From Isochrysis galbana (taxonomy: Eukaryota > Haptophyta > Isochrysidales > Isochrysidaceae), in assembly GCA_018136815.1 (NCBI GenBank), contig CM030940.1, forward strand, positions 3,722,833 through 3,786,832: 64,000 bases of DNA. Reading direction: 5' to 3'. Positions 1-10,218 of the stretch are shown piece by piece (the first letter of the stretch is position 1; each line of letters starts with the position of its first letter). Under the pieces are notes generated by a model, which was not told the DNA's origin, ran no database searches, and worked only from the letters and a program-made list of their open reading frames with translations. The position numbers were made by a program, and so were the translations under genes.

Positions 1-439
1 GCGCTAAGCCGATACTGGAGGGATTTCATGTACTTCTTCAAGTCGAAGTCACAGAACTCAAAGCACAGGTACAGCTTGTTATCATTTGGCATATAGAAGA
101 CGTCCTTCAGCCTGCGCAGCAGTCGTTCCGCAGGTCAGCTCAGCCAGAGGGGCAGAAGCGTCGCGCGCCGATTCCCCCTGAGAGCCATACGAGGTTCGGA
201 CGGCTCTGGGCAGGCGCGACGCACTGGACGACGTTCGGGTGCTGCAGCTCCTTGAGGAGCGACACCTCACGCAGAGTTGTGCCCGGCACGCCTTCGTCCT
301 CACACTCCAGCTTGATCTTCTTGAGCGCGGCGGTCTCGCCGGTATGCTCATGCGTCGCAACGTAGACTTCCCCAAAGGTGCCCTCGCCCAGCTTCTGGCC
401 ACGCTTCCACAGACGGAACGCCGCTGAGGCCTCGGTCAT
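1..439 (-). CDS. Cyclin-dependent kinase, N-terminal part (cut by window edge)
   Basis: This is the first part of a Ser/Thr kinase of the CDK family, which phosphorylates targets when bound to a cyclin. The ATG is at 439. Exon 1 (439-225) gives the glycine-rich loop GEGTFGEVY (residues 18-26), the ATP-anchoring lysine in AALKK (K40) and the cyclin-contact helix written PGTTLRE (52-58). A 113-bp intron (224-112; GTGCGT donor, GCGCAG acceptor) joins exon 2 (111-1) so that HPNVVQ runs into LKDVF and then a hinge reading [16 protein letters not shown], as in CDK1/CDK2/CDKB. The catalytic loop and activation segment lie outside the window. The PGTTLRE variant is closer to plant CDKB (PPTTLRE) than to PSTAIRE, but the LLKEL and hinge regions are CDK1-like, so the subclass is open. 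The 5' flank is a G-rich tract. Confidence 0.9.
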
Positions 440-1362
440 CGCGGGCGCAGGGGGCGGGTTGGCAGTGCAGGCGGGGGGCGGGGGGGAGAGGGGGGGGCGA
501 GGGGGGCGAAGGGGGGGAGGAGGAGGGGTTCAAACTGTCGTTGGCGCGCGCGGGAGCACAGGGGGGGGGGGGGGGCGGGGGGGGCGGGGGGGGGGGGGGG
601 GGGGGGCGGATGGGAGGCGCTGTTTTTGTTTTGTCCATGTTGCGACTCCCCGCCCACCCGAAAGCGCGCGCGAGTTACCAGAGGTCTTTTGCGGGGCTTT
701 AGGAAGGTTGAAAGAACGGGCTTGAAATAGTTCTGTGGAGGGCTCTTGCAACTGCTCCACAAAATGTAAAATCGCTTCTTGGTTCCAACAAGCTGTTGAG
801 AGAGAGCGCGCGCACTGTTGGGCCCCTCCCGCGAGATGCCCACGCGCCCCTCCACAGTGCAAGAGGTGGAGGATGCTCGCCTCGCCCTAGCCCTGCAGGT
901 GTGCATTGCGAGATGGCGAGGTGGAGACGGCGCAAGCAGAGGGGATTGGTGGACGGCTCGGGACTGCGGGCCACGGCGCGACCGCGTGCGATCGAGGCAG
1001 CGCTCCTCGTCTTTGCCGCAGAGCCGTTGGTGTGCGTCACGCGCTCGCGTATTGGGCCAGAGCGGTTGTCGCTCGCATAGATGGGGTAACAGCTTATCAG
1101 CTCTCAAGGTTATGGAGCTATCACTATTATCAGCACTAATATCAGCTCTCATATGAGAGTTGTGAGTTGTCCCAACCAACAACAACAACAACACTCCCCT
1201 GTCCCTGTGCGTGCGCACGCGTGTGTTGATTTACGCTTTCCGTAAAGTCGCGTTCCGTCAAAAGAGGGCCAGGTGATTGTTTTTTTTTCACCCAGAGGTG
1301 CATGTTTTCTTTTTCAACCAGTCTCCAGGGTATTGTTATTACAAAGATGAGTACAAAGCTAA
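440..1362. other. Intergenic: G-rich tract and low-complexity DNA
   Basis: No gene is supported. Positions 474-606 are a strongly G-biased tract containing homopolymer runs, lying just upstream of the CDK start. Positions 1090-1160 are AT-rich, with short CTAATATCAG-like motifs that recur near 2505 and 35510. At 1246-1290 there is a GTCGCGTTCCGTC motif followed by a T-run. The same start occurs at 50235, so this looks like the end of a dispersed element. Confidence 0.6.
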
Positions 1363-2334
1363 TCACGACATACAAGGACGCGGCGCGTGAGCATAGCAAC
1401 TCCCCCCCCCCTCCCCAAAACACACGGTAGCCCAAAGCACAAAGCTATGTATGAAGGATGAAGGCTGAGTTTTCATCCTTTTCGTCTTTTTCTCACACCC
1501 CTCCTCCTCGATCCTATTGTCGATGTCGTTCTTCTGGCAGGCGACGATGTCGCTTGGCTGATCTTGGGTGGCGAGGTCCGTGACGCGTGCGAGGACGGCC
1601 TTCTTGTTCTCCATGTAGAGTTTGCCAGCTGCTCGGTGCACTTGCACCATGGGATTCGTTTCAGCGTACGCGACCGCCGTGATGTATTCCATGCAGAGGT
1701 ACGCGACGGCGGCCTCGTCTCCAATGTACTTGGTCTTGGGGATCCTGTCGTACTCGTCGGAGTAGTCGCCGACGAGCATGAGCTTTGCTTTGCACCAACG
1801 GCCCATGTATGGCTCGATGAGTGCCCACATCGACGGGAAGCGTTCCTTGGCCAGATCCACGCGGAAGTCTCCACATCCACGGCCCATGCCCATGCCGGAG
1901 GCTGTGACGAGCAGCATCGCCAGGATGGCGACGCTCATGCTCTCCTCCATGTGTTCGCAGAACTTGAGGGCTGGGCCGCGGATCTCCTCGTAGGTGCGGT
2001 GACGCGGTGACCGAGTCGCCTGGCGAGGAAGACAAAGTACTGCCCCATGGCGAAGGAGCGAGGGAGAGGCTTGTGGAGGAGGAAGAGGAGAGTGGGGGGG
2101 GGGGGTGGAAGACGTCTGGGAGGAGGACTCTGGAGTTTCCAGATGCGTGTGCTTCGGCCCCAGCTGCCCGTGCCGGAGACGCATCTGAAGCTGGTGGTCG
2201 GCTTCGGGTACCACTGTCGGTGGAGAGGGATGCCGGAGGGCGTGCGGTTCCTGCCCCACGGGAGGCGCGAGGCGCGAGGACGGGGGGTACGGGCTGACGC
2301 TGGACGTGCACCTGCAGGAGAGGACGTCGGACAA
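1363..2334 (-). CDS. Hypothetical protein (unrecognised; start uncertain)
   Basis: A long open frame on the minus strand ends at the TGA at 1365-1363. The convincing part runs from about 2000 to 1440 (beginning TYEEIRGPALKFCEHMEE). It has mixed composition, a hydrophobic stretch (AILAMLLVTASGMGMG), several aromatic and charged blocks, and an acidic-basic tail. I recognise no domain. The first codon of the open frame is TTG, and the first in-frame ATG is near 2184. The region from 2334 to 2010 reads as proline/serine low complexity in two frames and may be 5' UTR, or hold an unseen intron. The last 30 codons near 1363 may be read-through rather than true coding sequence. Confidence 0.4.
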   Translation of the reverse strand: MSDVLSCRCTSSVSPYPPSSRLAPPVGQEPHALRHPSPPTVVPEADHQLQMRLRHGQLGPKHTHLETPESSSQTSSTPPPHSPLPPPQASPSLLRHGAVLCLPRQATRSPRHRTYEEIRGPALKFCEHMEESMSVAILAMLLVTASGMGMGRGCGDFRVDLAKERFPSMWALIEPYMGRWCKAKLMLVGDYSDEYDRIPKTKYIGDEAAVAYLCMEYITAVAYAETNPMVQVHRAAGKLYMENKKAVLARVTDLATQDQPSDIVACQKNDIDNRIEEEGCEKKTKRMKTQPSSFIHSFVLWATVCFGEGGGSCYAHAPRPCMS

Positions 2335-2653
2335 AGATAGAGCGTAGCAGCCTAGCAGCCAAGCAGCCGACCGACGGAGGCTACTAAGAATGTATGTATG
2401 AAGTATCGATCGATGTTGATGAAGGGGAGGGAGGCGACGATTCTAACAACAGTAAATGGAGTCATATAGTAGCAGATCAGCCCCTTTTAGATTAGTCTAG
2501 CAGCCGACAACTAATATCAGTGATTTGGCAGTTTGGAGCTATTACTCTTACTGAGAGCTCATAACAGTACTCTTACCTACCCCATCTATTCGCTCGCTCG
2601 GCTGGCGCGAGGCGCGAGAGTCAGCGGCCGCGGGCGGCAGCGACGAGGTACTG
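2335..2653. other. Intergenic, no gene seen
   Basis: Mostly AT-richer sequence with ATGTATGT and ATCGATCGAT short repeats and, at 2505-2575, a CTAATATCAG/AGAGCTCATAACAG segment resembling 1100-1150. No coding potential is seen. Confidence 0.5.
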
Positions 2654-4502
2654 ATGCGCGACATTTACGCGCGCTTCGGTATCCGGCTGGCTGATTTGTC
2701 GCGATTCATCGAAGCACTACAGCTCCCGGCTGGCTTTCGGCTTCGCGGAGGGCATGTCTTCAGCGGAGAAGAGGCCGCCCTCATAACCCTGCGGCGCACG
2801 GCGCTTCAGGACCGCAGGTGTGCGCATCAGGTCACTTGTTTACGCACACTCTCTCGTCCCTCTCCTCTCTCCTCATCCCAATCCCAACCTCGCCGCCGTA
2901 CACTTCTGTGCAAGGAGTGCAACGACATTGTCTTGGGAGTGCGGGCGAAGCGAGGCGGCCACATCTCGGAGGCGCACACGACCGTAGTGACCCACATTCA
3001 CAATAAGACAATAAGTTCCCCCACCTGGTGGACTCGCGGAGTTTTTCATCGTTTGCCCCCTTGTTTCCACTTTTTGCTTTTTGCCTCTGCGTTTCTTTAT
3101 TCGGTGGGGGTGTGGGGGTCCCAGTGCCGAGTGCCGAACTTGGCGGTGGGGCTTGTTGATGGCAAGATGTGGGAGACCGCACGGCGCACGGCCTGTGCGT
3201 GGTCAACAATCAACAATTCTATTGTTCAGGCCACAAGAGGTGTCATGGGGTGAAGATTCTCAGGGTCTAGTCTTCCCTAATGGCATACGGCCTTGGCCTT
3301 TTGGCCCTGTGCACGGCTCACGACATAACTCCTTTTTGTGCCGGCAGTCGTCAACTATCCATGAAACTGATAGGGTCATGGGGGCCGCGCTCCCGGGCTC
3401 CCCCCTTCCTCTCCACCGCAGACTGCAGACACCCCCTGGGTGGGCCTGCACACTCATCCTCAGCCCTTGCCTGCTGGCAGGGGCTGAGCTGACATCAATC
3501 TTGCCCAGACTCAGACTCTCGCCTAGCGCGCGTCGCGCGCCTCACGCATTCGCCTGAACGTGACCCCATCGTACTGACCCCCCCCCTTCACCACTGAGAC
3601 ACAGACACACAGACCCTTCGAGCCGCCAGGTGGGCACCTAGGGCCAGCGAGGCCAGCGAGGGAGAGGCAAGGGAAGCCAAGAGGCCAGGGGCCCAGCCCC
3701 AGCCTCCACTGCCCCCTGAGCTGGCCCAGCTGCCCCTCTGGGGGGGGCCGAGGGCCGAGGGTCCCCTCGTCCTCGTCCCCTCGTCCCCTCAGAGGGGGGC
3801 CATGGCGCGCGCAGGCATCGGACGCCTGTAAGCCCGTAAGAGAACGAAGAGGGAAGAGCGAAGAGAACGACAAGAAAAGAACGACAAAAAAACCGACACG
3901 ATCTGATCCGGGGAGAGGTAATACTTACGCCTGCTTACGATATGTTTGCTGGTCGACACCCGATGCGACTGGCGGGAACCGCGAAAGCGCGGCGCCAGAC
4001 GACGAGACGAAAAACGAAAAACGACTCAAGAGGCGGGGGCCACAAAACAAAAAGACAAAATAAAAGGTAAGTGACGCGCGCGTTTACGTTTGACGTTTGT
4101 CCGCAGAGATAGAGCTGACAGGCCTGCCCCAGCGCCCCAGCCCGCCCCCCACCCGCCTGGCTCATCGTAGTGCACGCGGGCCCATCGCCCATCCCCCGTA
4201 GGGTAGGGAGGGTAGCGGGAGCGGGGATGGGGGATGAGAGTGTGGGGTATGTAGGCGATGGCGAGTGAGATACCGGAGGGGTGTGAGTCAGTAGTAGCAT
4301 AGCGGGCACCTTCAAGAATATTTTTTTGTGCCGGCAGTCGGGGTTGTTGCAGATCATGCGTCGATGCTGCGGTGCTGGGCAAACGTACTGCTTGTTCGGC
4401 GACTCGGCGAATCCACAATCGGCCTACCTTTACAGGATCTACCGACCCACGCGACCTTGCCAAGCTTTCGCCTCTTTCCCGCTGATACTAGAAGTACAAT
4501 AG
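2654..4502 (+). pseudogene. Decayed DDE_Tnp_4 (PIF/Harbinger-like) transposase gene, split by a retroposon
   Basis: The pieces read in order as a DDE superfamily-4 transposase. The N-terminal motif at 2654-2815 (FIEALQLPAGFRLRGGHVFSG, then EEAALITLRR) is typical of the conserved block ahead of the catalytic core. VDGKMWETAR at about 3155 stands where the first catalytic Asp is expected. QQFYCSGHKRCHG at about 3210 and VFPNGIRPWPFGPVHGSRHNS at about 3270 match the GHKR/PNG.. .GPV.GRRHD block. After an inserted element (3351-4322) the protein continues at 4341 with YCLFGDSANPQSAYL, carrying the second Asp, and stops near 4502. The VDGK, GHKR and PNG blocks are in three different frames, so the gene is dead through indels even without the insertion. 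Some gaps could be introns (an AG|GTGTGC donor lies near 2817). Confidence 0.7.
3351..4322 (+). mobile_element. Retroposon-like insertion A1 with 18-bp target-site duplication
   Basis: The 972-bp insert is flanked by identical copies of TTTTTGTGCCGGCAGTCG at 3333-3350 and 4323-4340. Removing the insert and one copy rejoins the transposase block ending FLCRQ to GLLQIM. The insert starts TCAACTATCC... followed by a CATGGGGGCC block, matching the leader of other elements in this window. It ends AAGAATA plus a T-run, which merges with the duplication. It carries no convincing ORF. A second copy, broken by another element, lies at 32944-36190. The long duplication and T-rich end fit target-primed reverse transcription of a non-autonomous element rather than a DNA transposon. 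No enzyme source is in the window. Confidence 0.8.
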
Positions 4503-4563
4503 GACCTGTTTCTAATCGGAGAGAAGGGGGAGGGGAGGGGGGCGGCGGCGCGAGCGGGAAGCG

Positions 4564-6888
4564 ATGGCTGCGGAACGCGGGGGGGAGGTGGCGGAGCACA
4601 GCGGTGGCGAGAGCGGCGCCTCAAGATACACGAGTCGCGAAGGGAAAGGCGTCGGATCTAAGTGCACGCACAAGCCTGCCGCGGACGAAGACGCCGCCGC
4701 GAGGAGCCTGCTGCGCTCACTGCGCAGTGAGGAGTGGCGCGAGAGAGCGCTGCACAGCAGCCTTTGCGAGCGCACGCTGGCTGTCGCTCGGCGAACATCG
4801 GTGTGTGCGGATGGCCCCTTCCGGCAAGGTGCGAGCTGGTCCGGTACCATCGGCAACGAAAAGTTGATCCTGCTCATCGCACACTACCAAGGAGAGCGCG
4901 TCGAGGCAGTCGCTGTGTATCCCGGCAGCAGAGCAATGCGGATGGAAGGCGTGGTCGTCGAGCACCCTGCCTTCGCAGCCAGTGGCGCAAATGCGTCGCA
5001 AGGAGAGCACCTCCCTAGGTGGCGCCTCTTTCTCTCCGAGGAGGAGACGCTGATGGGACAGGACAAGAAGCACTCCCGTTTTGAGCTAGCATTGAGGGAA
5101 GGGGAGAGATTGGAGGGCTGTTCCATCCAGCAGACGTCAGAAGCGGCTTTTGAGGATCAGAACATAACCTTGGTGCGCACGCGTTCGTGATCTCACCAGC
5201 GTCGCAACCTACGCAACTGTGACTAAAGCTTTCTTCATTTCCTGCTGCCCGCACAGACTGAAGAGATTCGACTTGTATTTGCGGGGCTTTCACCGAACAC
5301 ACAAGGTGCGGTAGTTGCAGTAGATGCTGCGGAGGGGTGTCCACCTCCGACGGCCAGTTCGAGTAGATGTTCGCCCGCGGCTACTCACGACGGCAGTGTC
5401 GAGCAATCGAGCTCCATATCAGATTTTGAAGCTCTACCGCCCATGGAGGTGTCGACGGGATTCAAGCAACACAACATCGGCCAAAGTGGCATGGGCCCTC
5501 CTCCAATGCGGAAGCCTAGCACCGAATTCACTTTTGAGAATGCGGGGCAACGGGGTCTTGCGACGCCAACGTGTGCTCATCGCCTCGCCAGCCTGGCCCA
5601 ATCGCTCGCGACCCCTGCGCTGGAGCGTCCAGAGGCTGGCCGCCTCTGCAACTTCGAAGAACTCGTTGCACTAGGCTTTCCCGCAGACCTTGTCGCCCAA
5701 GCACTCGAGATGTGCGAAGGCCATCCTGAGAAGGTGCTCGACGTGCTGTTGAAGACGCCTAAGCACAGCAGCCGGCTCCTAGCAACGCAGGAGGCGAAGC
5801 TCACGATGCATAGTGCTCAGCCATGTGACACGCTGCCGCCGACATGTCCAATGACAGTTGCCGCCTCTACTATTAGTACAAAGACAGAGCCGGCGACCGG
5901 TCCGGGCTCAACTTCCACCTCCCCACATTCAAACTGCACCGCCCTTTCTGCTGAACGTGTGGTTCGGCGAGAGTGGTACGTTTCCACTACAGCCTGCTCG
6001 CCTGCTGGTGGCCAAGACGCCCCTCTACCTTTGCCAGGACCCATACCTCGCATCGGACACATCAAATGCCCTGATTGCGAGCAGCAGATTATGGCCAAGT
6101 TTCTCGCTGAGCACCGCGAATATGCGTGCAAGCGGCGCTTGGCCGACTGCGATGTGCATCAGACTGATTTCGGTGGTGTTGAGACGTGCGTGGCTCCCGA
6201 TTCGATGACTGCAAGAGGTGCTGCCGCGGCAAGACTCTCGGCCGTGCCAGATAGCCAGCAACATCAACTTGCTTCGTTGTTGTCTAGCTGCGAGGGTGCG
6301 GAGCCTTTGGCTAACCCAAGAGCGCTGTGCGACGGTGCGCTGGGAAGAGGCGCAGGACGCGAAGGATGGCATCCCACAGCATTAGAATGGAGAGTCGTCG
6401 ACACGCCACTGAAGTCCGACGAGAGCGACTGTGCAACCCTGAACGACGGGAGGGAATCACCGTACTGCGCAATGAGTGCTACCAATCTTGGTGGACACAG
6501 CTCCTCGCTCTCCGCAGGCACGTCTAGAAGTGACGATGTTCCGGATTCCAGTGGGCGCAGGCCACAGAGTCCACTGGAAGTCGAGCAGCCCACACTTATT
6601 GAGCACCCATACTCTCACTTGGGTAGTGGCGCGCCATCGTTGCCTTTTGCTATACCCTCGACTGAGGTTCGCACACCTTTCCACATCCACAACTCCCAAG
6701 GGTACAAGAGAGGCCAATGGCGCTGTGACAAATCGAGCAGCCCTCGGAAAAGCCCACGGTTGGCGACAGCATCACGAACAAGTTTCTGCGTGCCTGAGAC
6801 TCCTTGTGCAAGCCAGATCAGTGACGAGCCCAATGAAAAGGAGAACGGGCGAGGAGAACTTTCCCCTATAGTGCACTCGGATGATTAG
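4564..6888 (+). CDS. UBA-domain and zinc-finger protein
   Basis: Two exons, 4564-5172 and 5257-6888, are joined by an 84-bp intron (GTGCGC...GCACAG with a pyrimidine tract). The splice continues one frame from DQNITL into TEEIRLVFAGLS and gives about 746 residues. The N-terminal 200 residues contain an alternating hydrophobic segment (KLILLIAHYQGERVEAVAVY) that I do not recognise. Residues about 335-369 (NFEELVALGFPADLVAQALE...) form a UBA three-helix domain with its GF loop, which binds ubiquitin. Residues about 472-495 (IKCPDCEQQIMAKFLAEHREYAC) form a C2HC-type zinc finger of the sort that sits beside ubiquitin-handling domains. The remainder is Ser/Pro-rich and probably disordered. A role in ubiquitin signalling is inferred from the domains only. 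Confidence 0.8.
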
Positions 6889-7409
6889 GATGGCCCAAGA
6901 CCATGGCATGACGACGGCATATTTACTCGGTGTGCTAGATTTGCTCATCAGGGTGGAGAGGCGTGTGCGGTGACGTGCAACTGAGGACCGTACACCTCCA
7001 ACGCGTATTGGTCATGCGCAGGTTAGCGCAGGTGGGTGCACCTAAGGCAGCCCGATCGCTCACTCTTTATAACTACTACTACTACTACTACCTCCATTCC
7101 AAAACTGAGATGTGAGAAAGCCTTTGGGAAGCGAGGGCGGCGCCCAGAGAAGGGGAGGCACTCCACAGAAGGCTGGGCTGAGGGGAGGGTTCATGATGGC
7201 TTAAAGAGATACTTTAGCTGAGGGTGTCAACAAAAATTTGAACTTTAAACCTGCTAACAACGACGTGTGTCGCAAAATCGGGCAATCTATTCACTAGTCG
7301 GAGACGACGTCACGGCGATGCGGAAGGGCGTAATCATTCTCACCCTCCGCTCCCACAAAGGGCGTGAGCCACCAATATCGGTAGCACACCTCGCCTTCTT
7401 CTCGTTAGA
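6889..7409. other. Intergenic with CTA microsatellite
   Basis: Downstream of the UBA gene. It holds a short trinucleotide microsatellite (ACT/CTA repeats at 7066-7092) and otherwise nothing recognisable. Confidence 0.5.
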
Positions 7410-7690
7410 GGACACACAACTAGCACTTCATTGTTGGTTGCGATGGCGCGATGGAGCGCGCCGGCGCGACTCTCCCCTCCCTCCTCAGGCCCCCCCACCG
7501 AGGGCGGCCCCCAGGCCCCATGGACCAGTCGCTAACGAAGCGACCGCGTCCACCCTTTGAGGCCGAGCAGATGCGTGCGACTCCGGTCGCGCCACACGGC
7601 CCGTGGCCCCGGCCACACGCACGCACAGCAGCCATGCTGCATGCTGCCCCCCCCCCCTGGCCCATGGGGGCGACAGCTGACTGCAGACCC
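7410..7690 (+). mobile_element. Copy 1 of the MERAA leader-ORF repeat
   Basis: A worn leader (CAACTAGC...TTCATTGTTGGTTGCGATGG at 7419-7446) precedes an ATG at 7451. The reading frame resembles the recurrent N-terminus found at 14329, 23829, 36670 and 56920: a KRPRPP block, then EAEQ.RATPVAPHGPWPRP. The early part is frame-shifted against the other copies (LLRPPHRGRPPGP instead of SFGPPAEGAPPVP), so this copy is not intact. It loses similarity near 7690. Confidence 0.6.
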
Positions 7691-7737
7691 TAGACCCTAG
7701 ACAGACAGACAACGGCAGGCCGACAGAGCCACACTAA

Positions 7738-7850
7738 ATTAAACCTTTTGCCTTTTAACATTCTCACCGCACACGCGGCCGTGGACCCACAACTTTCTTT
7801 CACGCAGCAAACTTTCTAAACCCCCACTCCCCCGGCGCACTATTTCGGGT
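7738..7850 (-). repeat. Terminal fragment of retroposon family B (hairpin tail)
   Basis: Read on the minus strand, this ends in CCGCGTGTGCGG followed by TGAGAATGTTAAAAGG. The same hairpin-plus-ATTAA tail occurs at 11563, 14606, 19200 and 53815. The preceding GGGGGTTTAGAAAGTTTGCTGCGTGAAAG segment also matches those copies. Only about 110 bp are present. Confidence 0.6.
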
Positions 7851-7978
7851 CGCCGAGAGACCGAGAGAGCGTGCCACAACGCCACAACTCACTTTTCCCA
7901 CCGATCCCCTTGCTCGCCAGTAGGTTTGAGTGGCTGCATGCTTTGTAGCACTCACGTGTCAGAGCAAGCAGGCTCATC

Positions 7979-8932
7979 TCACTCTTGGAGATTGCCTGCG
8001 AGGGCGCGCCGGCAGCTAGCGCGGAACGCGGTTCTTGTGGGGAGCTCATGGAGCTTTCCTCGGGGGTGACTACGGGCATGGTGATCGACGCACGACGCAC
8101 GACGCACGCACGGAGCACGGAGGGCGCGGAAGTGCGAAAGGAGGCTTGTGGGAGGTGGTGGCAGGCGACTGGGGGTCGTGAAGGAGATGATGATCTTCTG
8201 GTCTATGGGAAACTCCGCTTCCTCCTCGGGCATGGGCTCGAGGTCTTCGTCGAGGAGGGCCACCTGTGTGGCCAGGGTGAGGGGTGGGGTTAGTCCCATG
8301 TGTGGTCTAGTCTCATCAGGGTCCATGAGGTTTGTTGAATCCGTGTCGGTGTCGCCCTCTTTCGAGGGTTTTGTGTGTTGGGTGTTTTGTGTTGGCTCTT
8401 GTTTGTGTTGGTGTTTGTTGTGTTGGGCCTCTTTGGCCAATGTTGTGCCCGTCGTTCGCGCGTCCGAGGCGCGTCTGTCCACCCGCCCGTCGGCTTTGTT
8501 GAAGAGCCTTCCCTTCGTTCCGTCTCCCGTGCTGCTCCTGACCCCCATCCTGGGGGTCTACAGCTGTTCCATGTTCAGCCCCATGTTTTGGTACGTCATT
8601 CCCCCCTTGGGGTTTTGCGTGTGTTGGTGCCGGGTCGGCACCTCGCGCCGGAGCGCGAGGGCGGTACCGCGGCTGTGTAGGGTCCAGGCCCGGAGGCCTT
8701 CCCTGATGGAGCGTCCCACTGGGGTGGTCTCGGCATCAGGAACGCGAACAGGCTCCGCCTCCTCCGCCGCGCCCTTGGAGCAGGAGGAGGAACGAGTCGT
8801 GCGAGCAGCGCTTGCGCTCGGCGTCCAGTCGACAGGTGGCCGTGGCGAGTGGCGAGTCGAACGAAGCCAGCGAGCAGGAGCACGAGAGGAGAGGACGGAG
8901 GACCGTGCGGATGCGCGCCGAGTCGCCACCAT
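7979..8932 (-). pseudogene. Unknown open frame with one internal TAG
   Basis: From an ATG at 8932 to 7979 the minus strand is open in a single frame apart from one TAG at 8560-8558. An ATG at 8548 follows at once. The N-terminal part is Arg/Ser/Ala-rich (ATRRASARSS...). The second part is Gln/Thr-rich and hydrophilic, followed by an acidic patch (LDEDLEPMPEEEAEFPIDQK). I recognise no domain. The antisense frame is open too, and the region lies among repeats, so this may be a dead mobile-element ORF or two chance ORFs. The flanking 9040-9075 is a G-run. Confidence 0.3.
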
Positions 8933-9099
8933 CGTGAGGAAGACGAGGGCGAGGAGAGAGCTGGAGGGTGAGCGAGGAGGGAGGAGGGAGGCAGGCAGTA
9001 GGAGCCTTCTCTCTCTGGTAGGTCGGTGAGAGGCGAGGGGGTGGGGGAGGGGGGCGGGGGGGGGGGGGGGGAGAGAGGCGAGTGCTAAAAGACAGACCA

Positions 9100-9758
9100 G
9101 TTGTTTACGTTAATGTTCTCATCCATATACTGTAATAATCCCCCGGTCCCAGGGGGTGCCCCCAGGGTTCCCATCCGCCCTCCGCGCCAAGAGTTCCCCC
9201 GCGGAAAGAGTGAACGCACGGCGTGCACCTTCCTGGAAGATACTATGCGCACGCACGGCGCCCCCGCGGGGGGGCCGATGCACATCGCGCCGTGCCCATG
9301 CACGGCGTGCACAATGTGATTGCAAGTCATCACACGCACTGCGTAAAGAAACACCTCTTATATTGCACGTTTATTTTCGTAGTTGTGCGCCTTAGGCGGC
9401 ACGCAGAGGGAAAAAGTCGCCATGCGCACGCACGGCGTCTCCGCGGGGGGACCGATGCACATCGCCCCGTGCCCAATGCACGGCGTGCACAATGTGATTG
9501 CAAGTCATCACCAGGTGCTCAGTGGATACTATTCATTAAACTGCATGTTTATGTAGTTGTCGGCCTTAGAGGAAACGCAGAGGAAAAGCGTTTGCATGCG
9601 CACGCACGGCGTCCCCGCGGGGGGAACATGCACCGCGGGGAAAAGCAGAGAAAAAAGTTGTTATCCCCACGCACGGCTAGCCCTTATTTTATTTGCAAAT
9701 ACTATGGACATTTGATCGCTCAATTCGACTGATGCCCCACAATTGACGGAACGACACC
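9100..9758 (+). mobile_element. Element L, copy 1: inverted-arm with about 175-bp tandem repeats
   Basis: It begins GTTGTTTACGTTAATGTT. A 140-bp stretch up to the first array unit is matched in inverted orientation by 13123-12980. Then come three to four units of about 175 bp, each holding GCGCACGCACGGCG, a CCCCGCGGGG core, CGGCGTGCACAATGTGATTGCAAGTCATCA and a GTAAAG/TTTAC A/T-rich spacer (9241, 9421, 9597, 9668). It ends at the 60-bp motif D, whose terminus reads TTGACGGAACGACACCT (9742-9758). There is no ORF. The partner copy at 12289-13123 has the same order of parts on the other strand. Confidence 0.65.
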
Positions 9759-9884
9759 TGGGCGGCGGCGCGCGCTCCATGACCCTATCGTTTTAACGAT
9801 AGTTGTCGCGAACCTGTTCCAAAAGCTGGGCGTAGAGCTTGTGGAGGAGAAGCCGCCCTGGTATGTGAATAACGTTGTATATGA

Positions 9885-9945
9885 CTATGTACATTTGATG
9901 GCTCCATTCGATTGATGGCTCCCATAATTGACGGAACGACACCTG
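9885..9945 (-). repeat. Solo motif D
   Basis: A single copy of the 60-bp terminal motif that also ends element L. On the minus strand it reads AGGTGTCGTTCCGTC, AATTATGGGA, then ATCAATCGAATGGAGCCATC and AAATGTACATA. Other copies are at 9698-9758, 12289-12350, 43140-43207 and 53583-53645. Confidence 0.65.
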
Positions 9946-10218
9946 GCCACGCGCCCGGAGAAAGAAGGCCCGGGGTAGTGGGAGTGTAGAAAGTTTGCTG
10001 CGTGAAAGTAGTGGGTTCATAGCGGCGTGTGCGGTATTAATATCATACATTATACAGTTTTCCCTTTTAGATACATTTTTATGCATTTTGACTTCTGTCG
10101 CCCTGATTTCGACAGGCCTCCCACAACAGTGTTTGGCGCCTTGCCGTTAGCCAACCTAAGCCCTATCCCTATGAGTTTTGTGTACCACAATCCAGCCACC
10201 GACGATTGCTCGCTCCGC

